The notes below the pieces were generated by a model. The model worked only from the letters and a program-made list of their open reading frames with translations. It was not told the DNA's origin and did not search any database. From Arabidopsis thaliana (taxonomy: Eukaryota > Streptophyta > Magnoliopsida > Brassicales > Brassicaceae): a stretch of 64,000 nt of DNA. Within the stretch, counting starts at the first letter, position 1. Each line of letters begins with the position of its first letter. This document shows positions 11,992 through 22,228 of this stretch, in pieces. The DNA lies in contig NC_003074.8 in the NCBI RefSeq assembly GCF_000001735.4, positions 12,400,101-12,464,100 of the forward strand, given 5' to 3'. The position numbers were made by a program, and so were the translations under genes.

Positions 11992-13639
11992 GGTAAGCGC
12001 CTCACTTCACCATTGTATTATATCATCTCTTGTGATTTGTTCTTTATTTTGTTTCTGTGATTGGATTTGTCCTAAGTACTCTCTTCCAAGTTTAGTCACA
12101 CAGTGGATTGTGTGTTTTAAGTTTGGGGGAGGGCTCAGGAAGTGTGTGTTGCATTGTTTATACTCTTGAGTCTGCATTCATCAAGGCATAGGAAAAAAAA
12201 AAAAATTGAAAAATTCAAGAAAATGATTTCACAAAAATAGAGTGTTCATGTAGTTGCATTTCATTTAGGATCGAGTCTAGAGTGTTTCATTTAGGATTGT
12301 TGCATATGCATAGGGGATAATGATGAGATAGCCTTGTAAGCATTTTGGTTCACCGGATAAACTCAGTGCCCTCGTTGCTAGTTGTCTGTTGCGTAGTCAA
12401 TGAAATTGAAGTAAAACTGAACCATGCCTAGATTGCTCTACTCGACCACACTGTCATGATCTGATACCATTCCCTATCAATTTGAACCTGAATTTGATCT
12501 TTAATTATCTTGTCTGCATCAAATTTGAACTCATGGATACCCTAAAATACCTGGATTTTCTTATTCATTTTGATCACTCTTGTTAATCCAAGTAGCTGAC
12601 TCTCCTTATTAAAGCAGTTAACCCGAACTCAAACCTAGACTTTCTTTCAAGCCCTATATCACTTGTGAGTGTTTGTGAGGTCTTATTCCGATTAAGCTTG
12701 GTAGAAAGTGTTAGGTTCGTAACGATAGAGATAGTGTCTCATGGAGTTCTAGTTCGCATTTTTCGGACTAGATAGGACTAGGTGGGCGCTTATACTTTGG
12801 GTTGGGATGTGTCTTAAAGAAAAAAAAAAAAAAGGGTTGATTCATTGATGAGAAAGGGTAAAAGACTCTAGGTGAAGTAAGCTAAAGAAGCAAAAAAGTC
12901 TAGTAAAGGTTTTGAGATATGTAAAGAAAAGAAAGAGAGAGTTCTTGTTAGCAATTGAAGATGGGCAAAAGCCCTCGGCTTTAAAATTTTAAAAAATAGG
13001 AACCTTAGTTGTCAAAGAAATCCAAATCCGCTAGATGTATCAAAGTGTTGAGAAAGCTTCTCCTAAGAGTTAAGAGAGAAGAAAAGAATGATTAGAAAAA
13101 GGGCTTAAAGGATTCATGAATGCAAAGGGTAGAGTTAAGTTCTTATACTGGGATTGGAGATGGGATTACCATTAGAGCTTCATTTGATATACTCTGGGTA
13201 GATGGGATCTTATCTCTGTATGCATAGCTTGGGACTTACCTTTAGCATTCTACTAAAGCTCAATCATTTTTTGAGAGATCCCCTGTTGCTGAAGCCTATT
13301 CTATAAGGGACCATCTTTGTCTCTTGGCCTTTACCTTAGCCAAATGAGTTCATTGATGATACATTGCTTGATTCACGTTCGAGAACTAATGAATGTTAAA
13401 GGGATTGGTAGATTTGAAAACATTATGTAGGTCGAGCAAATGAGTCGGATTGATTGATAACAAGGCTTGGCTAACCTTTTTGAGTAGAATTCGATCATAT
13501 CGTAACTTAGAACTATCAACTTGGACATTGATTTCATCTGATATACCTGCTTTGGCTCTGAGTCCCCGCCTTCAAACCTCACCTCCAGCTTGTTCTTAAT
13601 TGTTTGCTTAGGGCAAACAAAGACTAAGTTTTGGGGAGT
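11992..13639 (+). other. Athila 3' non-coding region ending in polypurine tract
   Basis: About 1.6 kb without a supported gene. It is rich in A/G with homopolymer runs (12191-12204, 12819-12832). One GTTTGGGGGAGGG stretch lies at 12120. The PPT AAGTTTTGGGGAGT (13626-13639) abuts the LTR start TGATAAGTGTG. Confidence 0.7.
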
Positions 13640-13948
13640 TGATAAGTGTGCATTTTGCCTGTTTTGAGCATCCATTTGTCATCACTTTAGCATCATATCA
13701 TCACTGTTTTATATCATTTGTCATCATTTGTCATCACTTTGCATGTTTAGGATAGTTTTGCATGCATGTTGCATATTTGTGTTGTTTTCAGGTGATTTGG
13801 AGCTGTTGACGAGCTAATTCAAAAAAGCGGACCTGATCATGTCAAACCACTCGACCCCCTGGTCGAGTAGACGCTTCACGACCTCAACCGACCACTCGAC
13901 CCCCCTGGTCGAGTAGAAGACTTGACCACTCGACCACCTGGCCGAGTA
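13640..13948 (+). repeat. 3' LTR of the Athila-type element (3'-truncated)
   Basis: Starts TGATAAGTGTGCATTTTGCC directly after the PPT. It includes a short run of ATCATTTGTCATC repeats (13677-13740) and the same ACTCGACC/GGTCGAGT pairs as the 5' LTR. It is cut at 13948, where a different LTR begins. Confidence 0.85.
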
Positions 13949-14850
13949 TGATGTGATCATGGAAAGCACAAAGGACTTGGAATTTGATCAAGAGCTTGTA
14001 GCCGCGAAAGAGCTTGAAGCAGAGGAGCAGCTTGAACCTGAGGAGCATTTTGAAGCAGAAAATGAACTTATAACGGAGAAAGAGTATGGGAAAGATGTTA
14101 TCTTAACCTCATTGGTTTTGATACATGATCATCAAATGGGCATGTGTCTCATTTGTACTCTTTTTCCCTTGTCAAGTTTTGTCCCAATGGGTTTTCTTGA
14201 CAAGGTTTTTAATGAGGCAAATGATTCACATTCAAATCACCCATTTGATGATCCAAACCATGGTATAACTTTCAGAAGTTGGCCTCAAGGAATATATATC
14301 AAGTCCAAGTCATTTTATGCCCATTACAAGCCCAAGAAGAGCCCAAACCAAGTGGTTAATTTGATGGTCAAGAGGAGTGACGAAAATGGAAGTTTAAGGG
14401 TCATCTTTAAAGTGAAAGAGTTTTTTCTATTCAAATTCTATCTTTAATATTATGTTGTGTTTCTAAGCAGCCTTGGAGTATGTTCCAAGACTTGTCTCTT
14501 TCTCTTCTTTTCTTCTTCTCTTTATAAACTCATGTAATCTCTTATGAGAACCCATCTATCTTTTTATCAAAACTCTCTCTTAAAATAGATCATGGATCCA
14601 TTTTCGTATGTCAAATTTTGATCTTTCTCGACTTATCAAAAGGCTTTTCCGCATCCTTTTGTGGCGTCATTCAATCCATCATCTCGTCTTTGAGTCGTGT
14701 GTCGTCTCTATTTTGAGATATCCACTCCAGATCTTCCAAGTGCCGAAATTGGGATTGATTCCTCACCAGCATCATATCATGTGGTATAAGAGCACACTTG
14801 GAGGTTGAGTCGTTTCTGTCTGTCATCTTGTTTTAATTTTCATAATTATT
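13949..14850 (+). mobile_element. LTR plus PBS remnant of another retrotransposon
   Basis: LTR 13949-14779 starts TGATGTGATCATGG and ends CATCATATCA. It is followed by TGGTATAAGAGCA at 14782-14794, a near match to the initiator-Met tRNA primer site TGGTATCAGAGC. Inside, CCCAATGGGTTTTCTTGACA and AGGTTTTTAATGAGGC form a block common in plant LTR leader/polyadenylation regions. TTTATAAACTC at about 14521 is a TATA candidate. The open frame 13953-14447 (164 codons, rich in E at the start) lies wholly inside the LTR, so I do not call it a gene. Only a few dozen bases of internal region remain before the MULE. Confidence 0.65.
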
Positions 14851-14869
14851 TGGCGTGTGCTACGTTACG

Positions 14870-15360
14870 GCTGATTTGTAAAAGGTTGCCTGAGTTATAC
14901 GATAACCCAGACAACGGTATGACTGAGTTAAGGAATGTTGTCTGAGTTATAAGAATTTATAGCCTAACCCAGACAACGTTATGTCAAAGTTATGAGAAAA
15001 CGGCTGGCTTATTCCCTCGACACAGCTGAGTTATATTTTTGGACGGTTTAGTTATGGGATGATGTGACGGCTGAATTATGATCGAGTGTTATAAATCAGC
15101 CGTAAAGGGGAAGATTACTAAATAACTTAGCCTTGTTACGGCAGACTTATGTGCAAAAAAATTAATTACTATAATAGCATGCAGTTACGGACGAGTTTTT
15201 TAAACGTTACGGCTGAGTTAGTTGAGTTACGACATTACACAGCTAACTTAACTTTGTTTTTTTTGCTTTTTTAATTACGGTTAAAGTATTCATGTTGCGA
15301 CTGACTTATAGATTTGCTTGATGGCTGAGTTATCAAATGTTCGTTTGGTGGCTTACTTGC
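14870..15360 (+). repeat. GGCTGAGTTA motif array upstream of MULE transposase
   Basis: About fifteen copies or near copies of TTACGGCTGAGTTA, mostly on the plus strand, with two reversed-type variants (ATAACCCAGACAACG). Spacing is irregular at 20-50 bp. No gene. The array lies just upstream of the transposase start at 15557, where a promoter would be. Confidence 0.8.
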
Positions 15361-15556
15361 CACCTCATCAATTCAAAACGACGTCGGCTGTAATATTCCA
15401 TGTCAGCATCATCAATGGAAATACGAAACGTCCCTTGCTTCTTTATCTCGTCTTTCCGGTCTGTGTTTAACGCCTGAGCGTTGGAACATCACCGAAACTT
15501 CTATCTAATCATCTTTTTCTTCGTTCATCTTCAATTTCTTTCATCTTTCTCTCGAT

Positions 15557-17978
15557 ATGGCTGATCCCGTTTCGGTCATAGTTGTTTCCGGTATTTGGGT
15601 TAAGAAATAGATATTCGTATTTAACCACGACGAAAGAGGGTGTAGAGTTGTGCAGCTAGAAGCGGAAACAACGCACGATAGGCTTTTGAAGCTGGTGGTC
15701 GATGATTACGGATTTAATCAGTCGACCCATCAGTTAAGGCTAAGTTACATGTTCTCCAACAAGACTCAGAAAAATATGTCGTTCGATACTTCATCAGTGT
15801 ATATCTCTAATGATCGACAGTTGCAATGTTATCTAGGTCTCTGTGTGGAGTTTACAGCGAAAGAGTCAAGGGATATAAGTCGGAAGGATGGATCTTGAGG
15901 AAGGATGAAACGGCCTATTGAATCTGACTCAAGAGTAGAATCTAGATTCGAAGTTTCGGGTAGGCCAACGATACAGTAGCAAATTCGAGTTGGAGTATCG
16001 ACTCAAACTTTTTGCGATAAGGGATGGATTTGATTTTGATGTACCAATATCTAATACTACTACAGTGAATTACCAGTGCTGGGTTGATGGATGTCGTTGG
16101 AGTGTTCGTGCATCTAGACAAGGGGATGAGCCTTATTTTTATGTTCGTATATACGATTCGGAACACACATGTTCTGTGACGAAACGTTCTGATCGATCCC
16201 AACAAGCAACACTTGATGTTCTTGGAGTTCTTTACAGGGACTATCTTGGTGACATTGGTCCGGATGTAAAACCAAAAACAGTCAAAATAATCATCAATAA
16301 GCATTTTCGAGTAAAGGTAATTACAATGTTTCGACTGACTTATTATTATATGGCTGACTTATAGATATATTACGGGTTACTTATGGATATATTATGGCTG
16401 ACATATAATTACACTCCGGTTGATTTATGACCCTTTTACAGCTGCCTTAACATCACTTTGTGGCTAAGTTGTGTTATAGTTTGCCTAAGTTGTACATATA
16501 TTATGGCTGACTTATAAATTAATATGTTTGTGTTAACAGATGGGTTATTGGAAGTCATACAAGACATTGAGGGTTTACAAGGGAGCTCACTCTAGGAACC
16601 CTTGATAGTAGTTTTGAAGAACTGCCTTCTTACCTATACATGATAAGACAGACAAATCTGAGTACAATCGCACGTCTTCAAATTGATGAGAGTGGAAGAT
16701 TCAACTATATGTTCATTGCTTTTGTTGCCAGTATCGCTGGGTTTCATTTCATGCGCAAAGTTGTTGTTGTCGACGGTACGTTTCTCCATGGTAGTTACAA
16801 AGGGACGCTCCTAAGAGCCCTAGCTCAGGATGGTAATTTTCAGATTTTTCTGTTAGCTTTTGGTGTAGTTGACACTGAAAATGATGAATCTTGGCGGTTG
16901 TTTTTACGCAACTCAAAGTTGTTATTCCTGACGCAACGGACCTGGCGATAATCTCGGACAGACATAAGTCAGTAGGGAAAGCAATTGGTGAAGTGTATTT
17001 GTTGGCTTCTCGTGGGATTTGCACTTACCATTTGTATAAGAACATTTTGGTAAAATTCAAAGAAAAACATATGTTCCCTCTCGTGGAAAAAGCGGCAAGG
17101 TATTTTAGGCGGACTGATTTTGATGACGCGTTCAACGAGATTCAAGAGCGTGATCCTCAACTACATGCATACCTCCAAAGAGCGGGTGTTCAAATGTGGG
17201 CGTGTGTTCATTTTCCCGGTGATAGATACAATTTAATGACTACGAATATAGCGGAATCAATGAACACAACACCGTCAAAAGCCATAAATCTTCCCATAGT
17301 TCAACCGTTAGAAGCGATAAGATAGATGATGACAAGATGGTTTGCTGAACGGAGAGATGATGCGAGCACGGAGCAAACTCACCTCCCACATGGTATTGAG
17401 AAACTGTTACAGGTAACTCAGCTGTAACTATGTGTATAACTCAGTCCTCAAATAATGATAAACAAGACATAATAAGAATAACTCAGCCATAACGTCTTTG
17501 TTTTTTTTTCCTTCTGTCTAATAAGCATGTGTCAAGACTTATGGATGTACAAACGATTGATGCTTTTCGCGTACAAGTAACTTATGGAACATCTTTGCAT
17601 GTTGTAAATGTGGATGCAAAAAGAAGCGCATGCCGTCTTTTCGAGAAAGAGAAATTACCATGCATCCATGCAATCACAGCTGCAAAGCATATGTGTGTGT
17701 CTCGTATATCCCTGTACAGTCCTTACTATAAGAGCAGTTATTTGGTCAATGCGTACGTTGGTGCAATCATGCCTTCAGATACGGAAGTCCCTGTTCCTCA
17801 AATTGTAATTGACCAACCGTGCTTACCTCCGATTGTTGTTAACCAACAGGGCAGACCCAAGAAACTAAGGATGAAATCAGCACTAGAAGTAGCCATTGAG
17901 AATAAACGCCCTAGGAAGGAACACGCATGTTCTCGATGTAAAGAAGTTGGGCACAATGTTAAAACTTGTCGTGCATAG
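15557..17978 (+). pseudogene. MULE transposase (MURA-like) pseudogene
   Basis: Segments in order: a PB1-like N-terminus (15557-15895; TAG at 15608-15610); a zinc-binding DNA-binding domain (15987-16314, YQCWVDGCRWSVRAS ... FYVRIYDSEHTC); a short exon (16541-16602, WKSYKTLRVYKGAHSRNP); the MULE catalytic domain (16603-17325) with D in VVVDGTFLHG, D in AIISDRHKSVGKAI and E in NIAESMN; then a SWIM zinc finger (17600-17700, ACRLFEKEKLPCIHAI) and a CCHC knuckle (CSRCKEVGHNVKTC) at the C-terminus. A frameshift lies near 16895 and a stop after QPLEAIR at 17325. Two introns (16315-16540, 17413-17525) hold TTATGGCTGACTTAT-type motifs. An active copy would cut and paste the element in the nucleus. Confidence 0.9.
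16315..16540 (+). repeat. Motif-bearing intron of the MULE transposase
   Basis: Between GTAAAGGTAATTAC and TTAACAG lie about six variants of TTATGGCTGACTTATA, close to the element-wide GGCTGAGTTA motif. Their presence inside an intron shows that the motif is confined to non-coding parts rather than only to the ends. Confidence 0.65.
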
Positions 17979-18660
17979 TATTGTTTGCACGAATTGTATG
18001 TTTCTTCTTTCCCTTGTTTGGTAAATGTTATATGTATTTCGTGTCAATTGTAGACTCTAAGCACCATAATATTTGCAATTTCTTTAACGTCCCGGCTGAT
18101 TTATTTTTGATAATGTCTTGTCGTTTTAAATGTTGGGGTTGAGTTAGTTAAATATGGAAGACTAAAGGTTGGGCCATTTTATATGTTGCGGCTGAGTTAT
18201 CTAAATAAGGAAATTGAAAGGTTCAGTTATTTTACATGTTACGGCTGAGTTATCTAACTAGGAAAGTCAAAAGGTTCAGTCATTTTACTTGTTACGGCTG
18301 AGTTATCTAAATAGGGAAGTCGAAAGGTTAGGTCATTTTACTTGTTACGGCTGAGTCATCTAAATAGGGAAGTCGAAAGGATCGGTCATTTCATATGCCG
18401 TTTTACGACTGAGTTATGCGGTTTTACGGTTGAGTTATATTTGAATTATGTTATTTTACGACTAAGCTATGGAGGTAGGACAATGGCTGAGTTATCTGAA
18501 TTATGTTACTTGGCGGCTGAGTGATTCTACTATTTAGCTGAGGTATATTACAGATCAAATATGAACATTTTGAAGGCTAAGACAATATGAAACTTCCCAT
18601 AAATATATGTTTGAAGGATACATAGGAGGAAATTAAAACTAAACAATATGAAACTTCAAG
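17979..18660 (+). repeat. GGCTGAGTTA array downstream of MULE transposase
   Basis: After the transposase 3' end the array 18090-18550 contains about a dozen copies of TTACGGCTGAGTTATCTAAA. Several sit in a short tandem unit of about 55 bp (AAATAGGGAAGTCGAAAGG, 18190-18400). No gene here; the 60-codon frame at 18342 is repeat-derived. Confidence 0.75.
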
Positions 18661-18689
18661 CAGCATGACCCGATTCCTTCCATCTTGCA

Positions 18690-19696
18690 TTAGTCGACGG
18701 CCATTTTTATCTCTACCACTTCTTCAATATTGTGTTTGGTAGTCACATCTGATATGGTCGAACGATTGAAAATCGTCACGTGTTGGGGGCCAGTATGATA
18801 CCTAACGATCCTCCACCAAGTGAGTGCAATAACAATATTGTCATTGCGAAAAGATCGAAACCTACTATCGAAGTCAACCGCCATTTGGCCAACAACCTCA
18901 CATTTCCATGTCACCTTGCTGAAACAGAATAGAGCATTGTTACAATTATACCCCTCTCAAGGAAAATACATGATGAAAAGAAAGAAATTTAAAAGGAAGT
19001 GATCGAAAGAAATTGTACTATTTGTCCATAATCTTGAAGGGAAGTATGAATCCGTTTATCTCGACACCGTTGTGTGAGATATTTCTCATACATCCGATAT
19101 CGACGTGCACCAACTAAATCTTGGAGTATGAAATAAAAGTTAAAAACATGCATGTCAAAGGTGAAAGTATGAAATCTGCATTCCATACGTATTACTTACC
19201 GACCAAAGTATTTGTAGGAATGATTTTTTCAATAATGTTGTCAAAAGGTGTGAATCTGTTAAGTAAAACAGTTTTCCTTGGGTCGGACATTATGACCAAT
19301 TGCTTCCATGAACTCAATCATGTAGTGGTGAGTTGTTGCTCGGATTAGTCCACCGTTTGCAATGACACGAAAAGTTGAGATTGATTTCCATTGATTCTCT
19401 TTGAGCATATCACAGTAACATTGTGAAAAACGTCTTCCGATTATAGGCTCAATTTGTATTCCCTATGAAAACAACATCGGAGGGTAAGTTATATAGGGAA
19501 TAAGATAGGAATAAGGTTAAGTATGACTTGTAAGAAGAGTGAAGATTCCATTAATTACCCATTCATCAACAAAGACGACCTGTAGTTCGAATGTGTTATC
19601 TCTGTATAACTTTATGTACGTTCTAAGAACCATAACACAAATTGTCCATCCAGTTATGAAAGGAGACAAGTCGCAAAAACCGTGGAAATACACCAT
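18690..19696 (-). pseudogene. RPA1-like OB-fold protein (DUF223 type) in the MULE, degenerate
   Basis: Exon 1 (19696-19559) starts MVYFHGFCDLSPF and includes TGWTICVMVLRTYIKL, the N-terminal OB-fold pattern of plant replication-factor-A-like transposon genes. Exon 2 (19462-19200) has GIQIEPIIGRRF ... ISTFRVIANGGLIRATTHHY, which matches the DUF223 pattern, then a frameshift into TPFDNIIEKIIPTNT. A third segment (about 19112-18990) has an OB-strand-like FILPFKIMDK in one frame. The last exon (ends 18690) has NIVIALTWWRIVRYHTGP and ISDVTTKHNIEEV, the usual C-terminus. Introns are bounded by GGTAATT and ATAGG-type signals. Single-stranded DNA binding is the family's expected activity. It is oriented opposite to the transposase. 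The frameshift makes it a pseudogene. Confidence 0.65.
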
Positions 19697-19759
19697 GTTG
19701 AAATTTAGAGTCGTAGAAAAGTGAAGAAATATTTTGATTGTGATATTCTGTTTGTGAGA

Positions 19760-20455
19760 GTTTAGCCTTCGGGAGTTTAAAGGAGCAGCTGTTTTTATAG
19801 GCGTATAAAAACGTTGTTAATTGGGCTGGATATAACCGTAAATCGGTTAGTTAGCAAATCGAATGTAACCAGCAGCTTTATAACTATTGACAACTCAGCC
19901 GTAATGTGGATTAACTCAGCCGTAATAGCTCATTTTCCTGCAAAACTCAGCCGTAACCATTTAAAATTTCCCGCCAAACAGTCATAGACGCAACCTTTCG
20001 TATTCATTTCTCTATTTTTTTTTGTATAATTCTACATAACTCAGCAATATTGTTACATGTTACACCTAAGTTATCTAAATAGGGAAGTCAAAAGGTTCTG
20101 TCATTTTATATGTGGTTTACGGCTGAGTTATTTGGTTTAACGGCTGAGTTATCTAAACAGGGAAGTTGAAAGGTTTTATAGCATTATAACTATTGACAAC
20201 TCAGCTGTAATGCCTGGTAACTCAGCCATAACAATATATTTTACCGCCAAACTCAGTCGTAACATAGAAAACTTTCCCACCACACGGTCAGAAAACTCAG
20301 CCGTTTCATTGTTACATTTCCTGCCAAACTCAACTGTAACCTAGAAAACTTTCCCACCAAGCGGTTACGGACGCAACCTTTCACATTCTTTTTTTTCTTA
20401 TATATATGTTACTTCATCTCATCATTTAGGCGTCTCATACTCTCTTCCTAACGAC
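19760..20455. repeat. Mixed-orientation motif array between divergent MULE genes
   Basis: Motifs occur in both directions here (AACTCAGCCGTAAT at 19893, 19915 and 19945; TTACGGCTGAGTTATTTGG near 20118; AACTCAGCTGTAAT at 20197). The block lies between the OB-fold gene (minus) and the gene at 20456 (plus) and probably holds both promoters. This is the switch point: mostly GGCTGAGTTA on the plus strand to the left, mostly TAACTCAGCC to the right. Confidence 0.7.
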
Positions 20456-20948
20456 ATGGTCGTTGTTCCTCACATTGACAGACAGTTTCTCAAGGATGTT
20501 GAAGCCGTATTCACCGCTCGTGCTCGCGTGAATCTCCCAGTTCCAAACCCTGGCTTGGGTACATGGGTTGACAGAACCACGGATACGTGGTTCAGATTCA
20601 ATCACCAACTATCTGTCGCGATTGCAGATATACTTCAGCGCAACTTTCACTATGCGTGGCTGACGTACCAGATGATTCTCGTTGTTTTTAAGGCAAGATG
20701 GTTTTTCTCCTCACGGTAAGCATCGAGTTTGTTATTTAAAGCACTTCTAGTAAACCATATACCAAAAAATTCATACTATTTGCTCTCTTTGTAGCGTAAA
20801 TACATGTGGGATTCAAGGCACACTCTAACGGTGTGGACGCAGTTTAATTTGGTGGCTAGAACGTTGTACCGAGACGACAACAGTTTGGAATGATTTGGTT
20901 GACATGTTTAATGAATTTGGCCCAGATGATGTCGGTTTCATGTCTTGA
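20456..20948 (+). CDS. Small MULE gene of unknown function, probably two exons, frameshifted
   Basis: Exon 1 runs from ATG at 20456 (MVVVPHIDRQFLKDVEAVFT ... FRFNHQLSVAIADILQ) to a GTAAGC donor near 20715. Exon 2 resumes after TTTGTAG near 20794 (KYMWDSRHTLTVWTQFN). A one-base shift near 20870 is needed to continue as VWNDLVDMFNEFGPDD and stop at 20946-20948. The product would be about 130-140 residues, with no domain I recognise. It sits between motif arrays inside the MULE, in the same direction as the transposase. It could be an element accessory protein or a captured host fragment. Confidence 0.45.
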
Positions 20949-21440
20949 GTGCTTTTGTATCTCTTACTTGTCTTCCCTTTTAAACTTAACAACTATGTTT
21001 TTATATCTCCTTTTTTGGTAATGGTTTTAAATCTCCTATTATCTACGATTGTCTTTTCACTATAATCAGTTGTTATCGCTTGATGTCACTTGTTAAATTT
21101 TATCATAATTTAGGCGTAACTCAAACATAACTCAGCCATATCAATTGATTAACTCATTCGTATCAATAGATTAACTCAGACACAACATTATAATAACTCA
21201 ATCATAGCGTTGAATTAACTCAGCCACAACATTACCCGTATAACTCAGTCATAGCGTTGAATTAACTCAACAACAATATTAACTTAACTCAGCAATAACA
21301 TTATATTAACTCAGCCATAACATTAGATTAACATGGCCGAACACACAATACCATTTCATTACAAGCCAATACTAAAAATAAAATGAATTAACCTTAGAAG
21401 CAAGATAAACATCAAACACATAATGGAATCCAACAGCAAA
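20949..21440. repeat. TAACTCAGCC motif array
   Basis: 21110-21335 holds about nine copies of AACTCAGCCATAACATT and variants, separated by 10-20 bp, in the 3' region between the gene at 20456 and the GRF gene. No gene is seen. Confidence 0.7.
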
Positions 21441-21444
21441 CACA

Positions 21445-21998
21445 TCATCCAAACATCAAACAAACTATTAGCCAAGAAGAAGCCTTTGTTCGTTGGTTTT
21501 TCGGAACATTAGGATACCAAGTACAATGACATTGATAATAAAGCCAAGACAAAAACAGCAAAGTTTGATCATCAATTGCCATTTCTGGTTTTCCCTTTCG
21601 CTCCTCATTACTTCTTCCTTCAGTTCTTTCACCATCCCCTGTAATGCTTCTAGCTCGACTGCAACCGGACTTGGCAGCGTTTATCTCACTGTCCATGGTG
21701 GACAATTTTGGCCAACTGTCTACAACCACTTCGTATGTACCATCTTCGACCCATTTAAACAAATGGTCCTGCATTTTCAATCACTAACCAGTTAACAACG
21801 AAACCAATAAAACCCAAAATCAATTATACTTACATCTTTACGCGTATGACAACGGAAGTATGGTCTTCCAGGGTTCTTTGCTGACGTCGATGTATAGATG
21901 ACCACGTCTAATCCATGATGACACTTTGATGGTAACCCACGTCCCCAACGGCTTACGGATTGCGTACTCGAAATCGAGTTCTCAGAATTGCTACTCAT
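21445..21998 (-). CDS. GRF-type zinc finger protein carried by the MULE
   Basis: Two exons (21998-21834, 21768-21445) give 162 codons plus stop. The N-terminus is Ser-rich; then the GRF zinc finger GLPSKCHHGLDVV ... NPGRPYFRCHTRKD and, across the intron, DHLFKWVEDGTYEVVVD. Zinc ligands visible are C-x-H and the later C. In plants GRF fingers are often followed by a coiled coil and a C-terminal membrane helix. In the chosen frame the tail is hydrophilic, but a +1 frame near 21560-21500 reads CCFCLGFIINVIVLGILMF, so a frameshift probably removed a transmembrane anchor. GRF domains bind nucleic acids. The role in the element is unknown. Confidence 0.65.
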
Positions 21999-22228
21999 TT
22001 CTTTAGCTATAGCTTGGGAGTTCAGAGAAGAAAAATAAGAAAGAATGAAGCTCCAGATCTGAAACCAGAAATTGGATTTTTCTAACTTAGGTTTTGATTT
22101 TGGAGATTTATAAGTGGGGATCTTTCGTTTATGTCACAATGACGTCTTATGTGGTCACTAATGGAGACTCTTTCACAACCGACGTCGTATCTGGTCAATA
22201 ACAGAGACTCTTTTTCTCTGTATTTTGA

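Larger units (their letters stand above)
1303..13948 (+). mobile_element. Athila-type Ty3/gypsy LTR retrotransposon, degenerate
   Basis: Order on the plus strand: 5' LTR (5'-truncated), PBS, gag, protease, reverse transcriptase, integrase, a long non-coding stretch, the Athila ORF-1 family gene, a PPT and a partial 3' LTR. The two LTR pieces overlap over about 120 bp (1303-1425 matches 13824-13945), which identifies them as one pair. The 5' copy lacks the first roughly 185 bp and the 3' copy stops where another LTR begins at 13949. From the overlap a full LTR would be about 1.7 kb, usual for Athila. Many stop codons, frameshifts and an RNase H deletion make it non-autonomous. A solo LTR of another family is inserted in gag. 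The motif ACTCGACC and its reverse complement GGTCGAGT occur dozens of times in LTR, non-coding and even coding parts. Confidence 0.9.

Noticed and set aside
13953..14447. 164-codon frame with Glu-rich start
   Set aside because: Lies entirely within an LTR (TG...CA ends, PBS after it) and has no domain. It could be captured sequence, but I cannot support it as a gene.
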